A DNA stretch of 64,000 nucleotides from Triplophysa rosa (GCF_024868665.1 NC_079908.1:7922345-7986344); one strand, 5' to 3'. Shown: positions 22,978 to 46,465, counted from the stretch's first letter. The notes: generated by a model from the letters alone, not told the origin. Numbers and translations: made by a program.

Positions 22978-23552
22978 TGTCATGGCTCTGCTTCATTTAG
23001 TCATGTTTTTCTTGGTCCTGTAGCAGAGCCATGGCAAAGCCTTAGGTTTTGTGTGAGAAAACCATGGGATGTTTATCTTCTGATATATCATGTGTTTTCT
23101 CGTGTCTTGTCATTAGCCCCGCCCCTCTCATCTCATGTATTGCTTTCCTGCCGTGTCTAATGTTCCCCACCTGCCCTCGTTATTTATCCTTCGTTTGTCT
23201 ACCCTTTAAATAGTCCTCATGTTTCATTGTCTTGTTGCTCGTGGATTACGTTCGTTCCTTGTACCTGTGATGTCGTGTTGTTTTTCAAACCTGTCCAAAT
23301 CGATGTTCCTTGTTCCCACCGTGAGTCATTGTTGGTCTTGTTTATGTCAGTTTAAGTCAAGTGTTTTATAGTCTAGTTAATAGTCCTTGGTTCCTGTGGT
23401 TTCCTGTTTTCATTTATTCCCATTGTCTTTGTCAGTGTTTTTCCCCATCGAGGGAGTTTTGTTTTGTTATTTGTTTGTAAAATAAAATACCCCTGTTAAC
23501 CCCTTCCCTGCCGTTGCCTGCACTTGGGTTCTTCCCACCACGATTCGTGACA
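22978..23552 (+). repeat. 3' LTR (575 bp)
   Basis: TGTCATGG start, GTGACA end, preceded by a polypurine tract. Same family as 13360-13915, inverted relative to it. Confidence 0.85.
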
Positions 23553-23557
23553 GTTAA

Positions 23558-24100
23558 TTTCCTAGGTACTGCCTACCTGCCAATGACAAGAGTTTAAAAT
23601 GAAATGGTGTGATCTATTGTGTAAAAAGCTGCATTCAGATGCTGTAATTCTAGAAAAGATATTCAGATGCTTGAAGATGGTTGTTGTCACTTGAGAAGTG
23701 TTATCTCTGTGTTATGGTGAGGCTTAAAGTCTGATTAAAAATAGTGTCTGTAATGGATACTATTTTTCTGTAAAGGAAAGGCAGTTTCCCCATAACTGTG
23801 AGAACCAAGATTTTCTTGTTGCTTTCTTAAGTGTGGTCATACTATGGTGCTTGTGTTTTCACTTTAACCTAATGTTAAGTCTAAAGTACTGGAAAAAATT
23901 ACATCCAAAGTTTATGTCACAACATCAAGTTATTTGAGGCTGTTCTTACATGATGCATTTGAGACAAATCAGGGAGATTGCTGGCAAGTTTTATTTATTT
24001 ATTTAGTTGCTTGTTCTGCGGTTTGATTGTAATCTTTGGCTCTGTATCAGGCACGTCTCTGTTATTTAGCTGCAAATACAAGAAACACAGATTCAGTGCA
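23558..24100. other. Intergenic DNA, no gene seen
   Basis: No exon or repeat with recognisable ends; it borders the terminal module of the exon-pair locus. Confidence 0.4.
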
Positions 24101-24117
24101 ATCATAATAAACACTTT

Positions 24118-25965
24118 TTAAAGTGTGGCCATTTCTTGTCCACCAAATGTCTGATTTTGTGTAGAATCTGTTGAGAGCACATCAGAGTAGATAAATGACA
24201 AAACTGTGTCAGGAGTATGATGCCTAAAAATACAAGAAAAATAACTTTTAATACAGATTCTGTAAACATTCAAGCACTTATAAATCTCAGAGAATGTGTT
24301 TAACTCACTGAGGTACAGACGCTGATGCTGGTGTGGCGGGGATTTGTGGTCATTTCCTTTGCCACGAATGTCGGACTTTGTGCAGAACCTGTTGTGAACG
24401 AATCACAGTAGATAAATGACACAACTGTTCATCCAATGATTGACATGAAAAACTAGACCAAAATGTAGGTTTTGAAAAATAAAAGAGCTTTGAAACTGGT
24501 GGTCAGAGAGAACAAAATGTAACCCAACTTACCAAATGCTGAAGGTAATTTAAAAACAAATTGTGATACGTCAGACGGAGGCTTCGGTGTCATAACAGGG
24601 CTTGAGGCAGGAGCGTTACGCCGAAAAAGGAAAATTTCTTAAAGTTTCTGCAAACATTCAAGCACTTATGAATTGAGTCATTTTGTTACACTCACTAAGG
24701 TACAGGAGCTGGTGTGACGGGGATACTGCTTTTTAAATAGGATGATGCCTATAAATACAAGAAAACAACTTTTAATACAGTTTTTGCAAACATTTAAACA
24801 CTTCCAAATTTTAGAGAATTTGTTTAACTCACTGAGGTACAGGTTTTGCGGACAGGTGTTATTGCTCCAGTAGCCCACATAACTCCTCAATGTCTCCATT
24901 TTGCTCCTCTCCTGCTGATGTTCTGTACCTGTACACTGTACCTGTACACTGCAGGTAAATGACACACATGTTCAGACAATGATTGATAAAAAATTTGGAT
25001 TTTTAAAAGAGTTTTGAAAAATAAAAGAGCTTTGAAACTGCTGGTAAGAGAGAACAAAATGTAACCCAACTCACCAAATGCTGGAGGTCATTTGAAAACA
25101 AATTTCGATACGTCAGAAAGAGGTTTCGTCCTGTCTGATGGGTTGATGTCACAGGTCTCAACAGGGGTTGAGGCAGGAGGATGAGACCTAAAAATATAAG
25201 AAAATGTACTTTAAGTACTGTTGTTGCAAACATTCGAGCACTAATAAATCAAGACATTTTTTCATCTCACTGAGGTACAGGAGCTGGTGTTGTTGTATTT
25301 GGGGGTTTTGCGGACAGGTGTAGTTGCTCCAGCAGCCCACATAACTCCTCGTTGGCGTCAGTCTCCAGTTTGCTCCTCTCCTGCTGATGTGCTGAACCTG
25401 TTGAGAACAAATCACAGCATGGAAATGACAAACATATTCATACAATGATTGATACCAAAAAATTTGAGTTTTGAAAAATAAAAGAGCATTTAAATTGCTG
25501 GTCAGAGAGAACAAAATGTAATCCAACTCACCAAATGCTGGAGGTAACTCGATTACAAATTTGGATGCCTTAGATGGAGGTTTCGGCCGAATGTCACACG
25601 TCACAACCGGGCTTGAGGCAGGATCCTTACGCCTAGAAATACAGTACCTTAAGTATAGTTTCTGCAAACTTTCAAGCAGCACTAATACATGAGAATGTGT
25701 GTACAGGAGCTGGTGTGGGGGGTTTTGGCCCATTTCCTGTCCACAGAATCTCGGACTTTGTGCAGAACCCGTTGAGAACAAATCACAGTAGATAAATGAC
25801 ACAACTGTTCATCTAAATGATGTAAAAAATTAGACCAAAATTTAGGATTTTCAAAACAGTTTGAAAAATAAAAGAGCTTTGAAACTGTTGGTCAGAAAAA
25901 AACTAAATGTAACTTACCAAATACAGCAGACATCAGCAGATATCAGTTTTTTCTGGAAGGGTCCA
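24118..25965 (-). repeat. Tandem array of about 390-540-bp units carrying the A/B exon pair
   Basis: The intronic word 'gtcagagagaacaaaatgtaa' or a close variant recurs at about 25891, 25501, 25045 and 24503, spacings of about 390, 456 and 542 bp. Each unit also repeats 'gataaatgacacaactgttcat', 'aaataaaagagctttgaaactg', the exon A 3' end (GCATTTG then GTGAGT or GTAAGT) and the exon B end (CTGTACCTCA then GTGAGT). The most upstream unit (A0 at about 25917-25960, B0 at about 25690-25775) has lost usable splice sites. Confidence 0.85.
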
Positions 25966-26212
25966 GTAACCAAGGCCGGACTTACCATTGGGCTCGCATG
26001 CACTCGCATGCTCTCGCTGGGACTGGAGGTGAGGGCTCGGGATCTTTAGCCTTTACGGTCAGATCCACGACGACCCAGGAGGGTATATCCAGGTGGTCGT
26101 AGGACGCATCAGCTTCGGCTTCCTCATCGATATCAGCCCATGATGTTATGGGCTGATAATCGTTAAAGGCATCGAAAGTTGAAGCAAACTGCAGAACAAC
26201 TGGGGAATTCAT
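24118..26212 (-). CDS. Unrecognised modular gene: exon 1 plus tandemly duplicated exon pairs, probably decaying
   Basis: I do not recognise this family. Exon 1 (25986-26212) starts MNSPVVLQFASTFDAFNDY, is acidic, carries IPSWVVVDLTVK, and ends in phase 2 at a GTAAGT donor. Two exon types then alternate. Type A (25532-25632; also 25075-25187 and 24533-24621) reads PASSPVVTCDIRPKPPS...KFVIELPPAFG, phase 2 in and 1 out. Type B (25271-25397; also 24833-24928 and 24309-24388) starts GSAHQQERSKLETDANEE, or GSAQSP in others, phase 1 in and 2 out. A terminal B-like exon (24167 down to the stop at 24118) reads DSTQNQTFGGQEMATL. Exon 1 + A1 + B1 + A2 is open for 184 codons to a TGA in A2 (25088-25090). 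Later copies have a lost acceptor (A3, AG to CG) and length changes that break frame (B2, B3). Role unknown. Confidence 0.5.
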
Positions 26213-26490
26213 GCCTAGATAGTAAACGGTAGAATACAACCAAGTCGCTAAAGGTGTTTCTGTGGTGCTGCTCTAATCGCTTAAGCAACCGGAGATGTTT
26301 GGACGATCGGGAGGAGTCAACGAACAAGTTTCCTTCCGGTCACTGTTCGGTCTCAACACCTTCACGCAAGAACAGCAAATCAGCAGAAAACACGCCAAGT
26401 ATCACCAAAAGCAGAGAACGCACTGGAAAATGTTGATCTTTGAGAAGCTCAAAATACACGTGCATGCCAAACAACAAACCCACAACTACT
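26213..26490 (-). promoter_or_regulatory. Upstream region of the exon-pair locus (possible 5' UTR/promoter)
   Basis: Moderately GC-rich sequence directly upstream of the putative start codon, unlike the AT-rich flanks. No TATA box or recognised motif. The assignment depends on the neighbouring locus being a real gene. Confidence 0.3.
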
Positions 26491-26494
26491 AGTG

Positions 26495-26690
26495 TGACGC
26501 AGAACCTTAAAGATATTTGGAAGAATGCTTGTTGACTACCATAGTCAGAAAAATTGCTTTCTAAAGGTGTTTGTTCTGTTAAACACAAAAAAAGATATTT
26601 TGAAGAATGTAGGAAAGCAAACAGTTCTGAGGCACTTTTTAGGACCATTGTCATTTCTCCTACTAGTCAATGGTGGCCAAGAATTGTTTC
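26495..26690. mobile_element. MITE fragment ('GGGATAGTTCACC' family interior)
   Basis: Contains the family's 'agatatttggaagaatg', 'ttgactaccatagtc' and 'aggaaagcaaacagttctg' blocks, without the terminal repeats. Confidence 0.6.
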
Positions 26691-27000
26691 AGCCTGAAAA
26701 GTACGTTTTAACTGAAGATTTAAAAACACTAAAAGAGTCTGCATATCTCAACTCTATGGGAAGAGAATTCCAGAGTTTTGGAGCCACAGAGGAAAAAGCC
26801 CGGACAACCATACAATGTAACCGTGTTGAAGGAACAATTAACAAGCCAGAATCAGAAGAATTTCGACTTAAGGTGTATACAGTTAAAAGTGCAGACAGGT
26901 TTTGTGGCGCTATGCCATGCAAGGCCTTATAGGTAAGCACGAGAATTTTAAAATTATGCGAAACCCAGGGATCCAGGGATCTGAGAAGTAGACCAAGGCG
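26690..27000 (-). pseudogene. Non-LTR retrotransposon (LINE) reverse-transcriptase tail
   Basis: An open segment encodes FKILVLTYKALHGIAP, then SSDSGLLIVPSTR, then RAFSSVAPKLWNSLPIELR and FKSSVKTYF. This is the conserved C-terminal region that follows the polymerase domain in fish LINEs of the L2/CR1/Rex type. Only this 5'-truncated tail is present. Confidence 0.75.
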
Positions 27001-27074
27001 AAAAAAGTACATGCTAAATAGTACAGGACTCAAAACTGATCCCTCGTGTTTAATTCTGTAGTAAAGCAAGATGA

Positions 27075-27621
27075 CTCTAATCTTCTGATTTATTACATAA
27101 AGTCAACCTGAAATATGTGTAGAATAAAAAAAAGGTTAAATTAAAACTATACAGTGTAATTGTGAAAGTTTCTCTCATTTGACAGTAATATTACTGAGAA
27201 CACAAATACATTTGAGGTTTTTACTGACAACTTAGGAAAAAAAGAGACCATTGAGTTGCCAAATATGTAGAGCAAAGGTTTTTTATTGATATTTTGAGTC
27301 CTTTTATAAAAAGCATATTTACATGTGCAGCATGAGACTTCATTTTGAAGGCACAAGGAAATTTCTTGAGGACAGAGAAAATGTTTTTTTTGTGGATTAA
27401 AAATGCAATTTGCCGAAAATTATGTGGCTTCAGCATGGGTCTTAATGATGTACTACTTGTGAATTTAAAGGACAATGATCACATCACATAATCTGTAGTC
27501 CAAGGTTTTAATAACATTACGATATATACAAATTCGATTTTAATTTAAGTTAAAAAAGACTGTCTTAAATGTCATACAATCTTGTCATATGGCTTTATCA
27601 CAGCTGAGTGTTTCTTTCATC
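27075..27621 (-). other. heatr6 3' UTR and flank
   Basis: Directly downstream of the heatr6 stop. A possible AATAAA signal on the minus strand is at 27282-27287. No coding exon is seen. Confidence 0.45.
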
Positions 27622-38450
<10,829 letters not shown>

Positions 38451-38815
38451 CTTTACAGTGTCTAAATAGCGGCTTTACTATGGCAACCAACATCCACATC
38501 CTAGGTCGATCGGAAGTTCTCCTTTCAAAATAAAAGTTTTACGTTCGTTTTTATTCGCGAATTATTTTTATTAATTTACTTCCACGTTTGTATTCGACCG
38601 TTATGTATGTTTCATCGGACGCTCGCGCCTGGCCCGAAGTTAACTTCCGGTTTGTGTTTAGTTATCGGTCTGGCTAGTGGCTATATTGTAACAATTTATT
38701 TTATATTTTTATTAATATTAATTTGTATTAATATTTTATTATAAATTAATTGCATTAAATTAAATTAAAACTACAGTTTCTGAGTCTTTGAGGAGGTCTA
38801 CCAACCGGAAGTTAG
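38451..38815 (-). promoter_or_regulatory. heatr6 promoter with ETS-type sites
   Basis: Upstream of the heatr6 start codon. ETS-like cores occur at 38511-38517 (CGGAAGT), 38643-38650 (ACTTCCGG) and 38804-38812 (ACCGGAAGT). No TATA box is placed. This fits a TATA-less housekeeping promoter; factor binding is inference. Confidence 0.45.
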
Positions 38816-38931
38816 GTCACACAATGACACAAAATGTTTGTTTATGTTGTTGCTACGTTTTTATTTTAGTAAAACTCCAACTACGTTTTGTTTCCATACT
38901 TTTTATAATTGTATTATGGTTGATTAATTCA

Positions 38932-38962
<31 letters not shown>

Positions 38963-40429
38963 CATACATTTCATACTATACAGTATATATAAATACTAGA
39001 AATATCATGGTTAAACTATGGTTACTATAGTAAGAGCAAGTTTATGATTAAAAACAACTATGGGTACTACAGAAAAATTATGGTTAATTTTCACAAGGGT
39101 TGTATTAGAAGATGAAGGGCTAAATCCATGTGAACAATCTGAATAATTGCTCAATAAACAGAATGGCACTTCATTAAATGATACAGTACAGTACATGCAC
39201 GCTTTGCAGGAATAATAATGTTATCTGTTTTATTTGCAAAAACATTTTTTTTTACTTAAAAATCATGTTTTTATTGTGTAATCATGTTTTTATTGTGTTA
39301 TTACTTAATCAAAAAACAAATGCAGTTTGATTAATATGAATTGGAATGCACAATAAAAAAAAGTAACTTAGGCGTATATTTTATAATCTTAATTTGAATA
39401 TGGCAACAACTATATTTGAATATGACTACAATTTTATTTTAAGATCTTAATTTAAATACATCAGCGTGATACCTCATTTTTTAATATTTTTATGATTAAA
39501 TGACTGACAGAGACCCATCTCCTATCAGCCAGCCACTGTGAGCATAGTCAGTAAACTTGCTGACATCATCCATAGCAACAAGGCAAAACCCAGCCCTTAT
39601 CAAGGATGCTTATCCAAAACAGAAACAGCTACAGAATATATTTGGAGTAGGTCTGCCATTCCTCTAGGAGAGATTTAGTGTCATTGTGACTAAAGGTTTG
39701 TGAGGAGAACCCTTGCTTTCCCAAGAAGGCAAAAAAGGTATAAAAGCCTTTTGTAGATGCTTGTCCGTGAAATCCAGTAGGTATAGTATCCCTTTAATGG
39801 TCCAGTGTTTCCAGACAGATCGGCTCATTAGTAACCAAACTCGACAAGCCTGACTACCTGCCTCAGCAGAAAAGTGCTCTCCTATCCAGATAAGTTTGTT
39901 CAGCTTTTGAGCTGCATGTCATGAAAAGCTAATGAAGACAACTGACCATCTTACAGTATCATCCACAAAGCATTTAAATTTAGACCATACAATTAGCGTT
40001 TAAAAAAACAACCACGGCTTAGGCAAAAATAATTGCTTTACACAAATAAGCAAAATACGTATGACATAATCTTTAATATCATTTAAAGGCAGCGATTAAA
40101 GCATTTTGTACAACTTCAGTGCAAAAACAAATCTGGACTTGGAAAAATGAACATAAATCATCTTGTTGCTTCAACTCGTGCAACTACAGAAAGCAAACGT
40201 TACTGTATTGCCACATATACAAATTAAATATTATACATGGCCTATGCATTTATGCACAGCCTCTATAGCTAAAGTCATGAATGTGTATGTGGAACAGAAT
40301 GTAAGCATTTGTTGTGTGTGTGTATGCGTGTGTCTGTGTGTATGTATCTGAGAGTGGCTCAAGCCATCAGTGCATCACAGTCCAGTTTTGGAGCCGATGT
40401 CCAAGCTTTCATAAATGACAGATGTTCTT
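38816..40429. other. heatr6-dynll2 intergenic region and dynll2 3' UTR
   Basis: AT-rich DNA with a (TA)n microsatellite at 38940-38962 and a (TG)n-rich tract at 40312-40345. The part nearest 40429 must hold the dynll2 3' UTR. No other exon is seen. Confidence 0.5.
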
Positions 40430-40886
<457 letters not shown>

Positions 40887-41567
40887 GATAGCTGTGAATA
40901 CAACGAAAGAAAACTTTATTCACATAAGTCGGGGTATACGAAAGCAGAAAATACATTGAGAATTGTCAATGAAAGATTTGGAAGTCATTTCAAATACTGT
41001 AAATATTTGCAACAGGCCAAAGAAAACAGAGCAAGCCTTTGCTTACAAACAGAGCCACTGGATTTACGATCAGTTTTTTTTTATCAGAAACAGATGAGAA
41101 TGGCCTGCTGTGAACCTGTCTGAGTTTACGGAGTCATCTACCTTTCCAATCAGCTTATTAAAGAACTAGTGCATCTACGAAAAAAGAAACGTGCAGTCAT
41201 GATTTGACAAAAAGGAGGCCACCTCAATCAGCTCCCTCTTCAGGACTCTCATGCACTCTGTGTTGGGCCCAGGAGAGGGAAAAGATTGATGAAATCTAAC
41301 AGTAAGAGGATGTATGACAAAGTGTAGAAATCACATATTTTTCCATCTTAAGTTACTGAAGTGAAACCTCGAATTCACAGACAAAAAATAATGTTTGAGT
41401 TTTCTTAACTGGAAATAACTTGCCCTGGCATGTATTAATAAATATTCACTGCCATTGTTTTGTCTCAAGATGCATGCCATTAATGCTTTTTTCTTTTTTT
41501 CTTAAATACTCAAATTTAACTAATGTATGATCCGGGCTGAAGTTAAGTCTTTGAAACTGGCCCTTAA

Positions 41568-42495
41568 AGGCCTATTTTACAGGCGCAGTTGTGATTAACA
41601 GCGGCCACTAGCGTTGTATTATAGATTTGCCACGAATCGCTCAGTCCAAACACGACGGTGGCCACCACAGTACAAAAAGATGTCGTTCTCATGTTGACGC
41701 AGGGAAAAGATTTTGCGGGTATTAGAAAGACTGTAGAAAGAGCTATGACTTATGTATTACATAAAATAAAAGGTTTGTGGATTTTAAGTTTAAAAAGAAG
41801 GATAAAGTCAGGCATGAGCTAGGACCTGCGTTAATATTATAAAGGCTTTACAGCAGAGACGCGTTAAGACCCGCGGCACTAAGGCTTTTAGCAGAGATAC
41901 TCACAGATATCTATGGAGATACTTTCCAGCAGAGAGACGTTGGAGAGAAAGATCGTCTAAAAATCACCCCCGAGGATGATGCTTTGATTCGGATCAGTAT
42001 GCGAGTAACATACTAACATACAAAGATATGTTGTTGTGTAATGTTAGCTGTGTGACGGAGCAGTTTTGAGCGTCATTGTTTATCTGGAACCGCTTTAATA
42101 TTGTACTCGTCCAGATACTGGAGAGCGAGAGAGAGCGCGTTTTACTCGATGATGAATAAACTTTCAGTTAATCCGCGGGTCACATGCGTTCCGCACCGGA
42201 CAGCACGATCCGTACGGATCATCCCGTGATCCGTTTCACCACGATACCGCAGCGGAGAGGAAGAGGAAACGCGCGTTGTAGAGTTGTTTGTCCGTTTAGG
42301 GCTGCTGTACAAAACATGGCGGCGAATTCAATGCATGTAGGCCCGCTCCGTATGTAGATATAAACAGCTTATTCTAAGGTATTACAAACATAATGGTTCA
42401 TTACATAAGGTCTTTAAACAACTCTGAAGAAATAGTTTTGTATATTATATTGCATTTCTGTCAAAAGAGCCTCCTAAAAATGCCGTATTGTTCCT
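41568..42495. mobile_element. TTAA-flanked non-autonomous DNA element (0.93 kb)
   Basis: TTAA on both sides (41564-41567 and 42496-42499). Ends read AGGCCTATTTTACAGG on the left and, reverse-complemented, AGGAACAATACGGC on the right, sharing only the AGG start. The interior is CpG-rich and includes 'acatggcggcgaattcaatgc'. No transposase. It probably sits in dynll2 intron 1. Confidence 0.6.
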
Positions 42496-42760
42496 TTAAG
42501 TATTCCTGACAATAACCAAATCATGACATGAAAACAAGAAAAAAACAAGGATGATAAAATGCTTAGGAAAAAGCTTGTTGTATTATTTTTATTTTAATAT
42601 TTTTTATCAGCATTTATTATTAACCGTGTTGTACTGTTTGCAAAGTAAACTATGACAAAGTGGAAATCTGTAACAGGAATCAACCATTTTAGCGGGTTCG
42701 TGAATGGAAAAATATACCCATATTGGCTATTGTTTCTTACAAAGACCTACTATAATCTAG

Positions 42761-42780
42761 GTGTGTGTGTGTGTGTGTAA
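42761..42780 (+). repeat. (GT)n microsatellite
   Basis: About nine GT units. Confidence 0.9.
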
Positions 42781-43539
42781 AATATGGGAAACTATGCAGT
42801 TGCACAAGTAAGAAGATTAAAGCATAAATTAAGGCTTAAATTTCATTGGAGCAGGAGTGTAAATTAGGCTGCAAAGGACAATGAATAATTTACACAGGTG
42901 TCTGTCTTTATAAATTGAGAGGGCTGATATAACCCCACATTACATACTGAGGTTACTACAGACGGTGGCCATTTAACTTCACGTTAAAATAACTTTCACC
43001 TAAGGGCTCCGGTGTCAACATAAAACCTCTGTCTGGCCTCTGGTGTCCAGGGCTGAGGCCATACGGCCGTGATGTCCTCAGCATCTGCTCTCAACGCTCT
43101 CTCATCATTAGCAGAATTACATAACAGCCTTTCTCTCCAGACGGCGAGCACTTCTAACTTTCATGTCACGCCACCGCCCCATTTATCTCCCACTGAAACG
43201 CTTTACGCAGCGTTTTCTGTTGTTTTCGCCATTACGTCTTTATCGTCAACAATGACGATATGCATATGTAATGCGAACTAGATGTAAAAACGCCGACAGA
43301 CGCAGCGTGCCCATGATGCAACCGCGCTTAATAGCGAACTTGTCAAAATGTATGCAAATAAACACATGCGTAATTTCCCTCATAGACTACACGTACAAGA
43401 CTTCGGATGCATGCACAGGAAATAAAATCCACATTGCTCACCTCTTGTGGTGTTTTTACACTAGGAAACTGTTTGGTTCAGGCTTTTCTTGAGCCGCTGT
43501 GCTTCACGCTTGACTTCACTAACCACTATTTAAATCGTA

Positions 43540-43930
43540 ACTCTACCCATGCGGCTGCCCTCGTAACTCACATCCAACCGCGCGTCACGAAACCCGGCGT
43601 GCCCCGCCCACCGCACTGCACCGGCTCTCTGATTGGTTTCTTCACAGCCTCACCCCGCAAGTTCGAGCGTTTTACACTAGCTTCCCACTGCCCGCATTTT
43701 ATTTCATCCCATAATGCACCGGTGCTAACTGGGCCCATGCTGGACCCGGACTCTCACGTCCACCGTCGGTATCGTGTCATAGCTGGGGGCGCGGTCTGGG
43801 GCGGAGTCGGCGTTGGGGGAAAGAGAGCGTTCTTTTCCCCTTCATTGGAAATGCATGGCGTTAGCCAGTATGGTCTACATAAAACCACTTTTACCGTTCA
43901 ACAGAGCAATATACATAGAAAAATCGAGCC
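43540..43930 (-). promoter_or_regulatory. GC-rich block, probable dynll2 promoter and first exon
   Basis: CpG-rich sequence with GC boxes CCCCGCCC (43602-43609) and GGGGCGG (near 43798) and a CCAAT box in reverse (ATTGG 43632-43636). It is the only CpG-rich block between dynll2 exon 2 and srsf1, apart from the mobile element. The 176-codon open frame through it has no family resemblance. Confidence 0.4.
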
Positions 43931-43939
43931 GTATTAGGT

Positions 43940-46465
43940 GGGAGACTCCGTGCAGTTTCTATGACTGAAGAAACGACCCAACGGAATGGCCTGGAGTAAC
44001 GTTACCTACCTGATTGAGTCTCCAGCTAGGTGACAACTGTGATTTCAGTATCCCATGGTCATTCAACATTTTTAACCCATGTTCATTAAGGCTTGACTGT
44101 AGCACGCAACGGTTTCCCGCATAGAAGTCCATTATAAGGAAACAGCTTATTGTTGAAAAAAACAGCATATGCTGGTTTGGTATGTTTTGATAAACGGGTG
44201 TCTCAAGGCAGCCATAAACTAAGAACACAGAATTTTCTGTTATTATGTTGATGTTTGATATCAGTGGTAAAGAAATGTATTTTATTATTTGGTTGTACAA
44301 GGTAATTGTTTCGGTTTTAAGCCACGAAGCTGCTTTCTTATAATATATATGGTGAGGACAAACGTATATGTAAGGGTTATTTTAATAAAATAACAGTTCA
44401 GTATTGCAATTAAGAAACATATAAGCATATATACTGTATTATTCAGCTCATCACATTCAATGAGAAATGTAACCTTTTATGCATGTAGTGGGTACTGAAA
44501 TGGTGTTTACTGCCAAAAAATGTAAATATTAAGGTTGTGAATTTTACTCTAAAAAGGTAAATTACATCTACATTTTTATGAATTGATGAAGTGAACATTC
44601 ATACATTAGGTTGCAGCTGCAGGGTGGTTGACGAATAGGCTATGCAGTAAAAAATATGTTTTGTTAAACACCATTTCTGAATAAAAAATCTTAATAACAT
44701 ACAAATAGCATGAGATAGATCTATATCCTTCATTAGACTCTTATTTACTCATGAAATTATGAATTACATTATTTTCCCCCATTACATGTTTTCAATAAAT
44801 ATGAGACAAAATTTGCTGTCATCCTTTCGAAAATTATACTATTTTAAGATGAGTGATGACTATAACTCCCCTACTGCAATACCCAAACTGTTCTTTAAGA
44901 TATTATGAGATAAAAACAAATTTGTGGTTCATGTGCGTCACACCATTGGACATTATGTAACACTAAAGGACAGAAATGGTATATTGCATTAAATGAGAAA
45001 GTGAGAGGTATTACACTTTTTAATTATTTATTTATTTAATTCATAGACAATACATTACAATCTAAAGTAAAAAGTAAGAAAAAAGCCAAATTGTTTCCCC
45101 CAAGTGTAGAAACATTTTCTATGTCAGTCATTCAGGATGTTACTGAAACTTTTCTAGTGTCTCCTACTGCACAGCACAGCCAAACTAATTGATATTCAAA
45201 CTATATTCATTAAAATGTTAATTAAGTATAAGGCTGCATTTTTCTCCCTCAATTCTTTCTTTCTCAAAACCAAAGAAGTATCACATTTATTTTATGATAC
45301 TTACAACGATACATTTTCTGCAAAACATCAGAAAAATTGTAATTAATGTAACTATATCATTTGAGAACACCACAAATTATCAAATATGAATAAGAAATTA
45401 GTTATTATTATACAATTGTTTAAAATGCTTCTTAATAAGACCTTGTCCTGACAGTACGGTTGTCACAGGACATTATCCGTCACACCGGTAGACAACATCT
45501 GTCACACCGAACGATGTTTTAGCCTTTTGTCTCAACAGACCTTGCTGTTTCTAGCAAACCTGTCAAAAGCAGTTAGCAAAAATAATTTGCATAATTTTCC
45601 ATGATTGTGTAGTTTAACATATAGTTTTTTTATAAAATAATATAACTTCGGGGCATCACACCAAAGGAAAACATAACTTAACACTTCTATAGTGGTTCCA
45701 AAAAAGTTAAATATTTCAACAATTTTGAAACAACCATGTACACACCTCAAGTGCTTCATAAACCCTGATAAATTGAAATCAAATTAAGATCAAATTTGTG
45801 GAAACTTATTCCCTCAAAACCGAGTTGATAAACTCAGTTATTTTGAGTAAAGAACACCAAACACTAAACTTTAGTAAACTTAAAACAATTAATTTGGAAA
45901 AAACTTCATTTTTCATTATTCCATTTTATCTTTAGTTGAGTTTCGCTTTGAACAATTATCAATGTTGTTATGAAGGAACAACAGCCAATTACAGCTGAGG
46001 TATTACCAATTTAATGCCTTCAGGTCAAATATGATTTGAAATTAGTCTGTTTTCCTCCTAAGCAAATGCTCTACTCGTCTGCACAAATTTAAATAACAGA
46101 ACACTAACATTTATAAGCCTCTTCCCGTTGTAATCTTGATATAAATACATAAAATAACACGTTATTTTGAGATTTATTTCCATTATCCAGCCCACACAAA
46201 TCATGCTGGGAATCACTCTGACTTCAAATTTTTGAGTTAAGTGACTTATTATTTTTGTGTCACTGGAACTCAAAATATTAAAATCGTTAAATACACTTAA
46301 TTTATAATTTAACCTCTTCACAATTTTGAGATTTGGCTAAAATAAAATCTAATAACAAAGTAGTTTTATAACAACAGGTCCATGTAAAAAATAGATATGC
46401 TTAACCATTTATTGCATTTTAAATGATGATAATACTAATCATGTTCATATTAATAAGTAATAACA
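43940..46465. other. AT-rich intergenic DNA, no gene seen
   Basis: About 2.5 kb without a recognisable exon, RNA gene or complete repeat. Confidence 0.5.

Larger units (their letters stand above)
22035..23552 (+). mobile_element. 3' end of an LTR retrotransposon with its 3' LTR
   Basis: A GC-rich internal fragment with a proline-rich reading frame leads into a purine tract (ttaaagggggggcttc) and then an LTR at 22978-23552 (TGTCATGGCTCTGC...GATTCGTGACA, 575 bp). The LTR is the same family as the solo LTR at 13360-13915. GTTAA follows the LTR, but no matching GTTAA-LTR start exists upstream, so the element is 5'-truncated. Confidence 0.8.

Noticed and set aside
25690..25965. A0 and B0, the most upstream exon-pair copy, as coding exons
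   Set aside because: B0 lacks the acceptor (CAACG in place of CAACAG) and its usual donor. A0 lies under 30 nt from the exon 1 donor, too short for an intron.
43407..43937. 176-codon plus-strand ORF
   Set aside because: It runs through a CpG-rich, GC-box-bearing block that is better explained as a promoter. It has no domain and no splice context.
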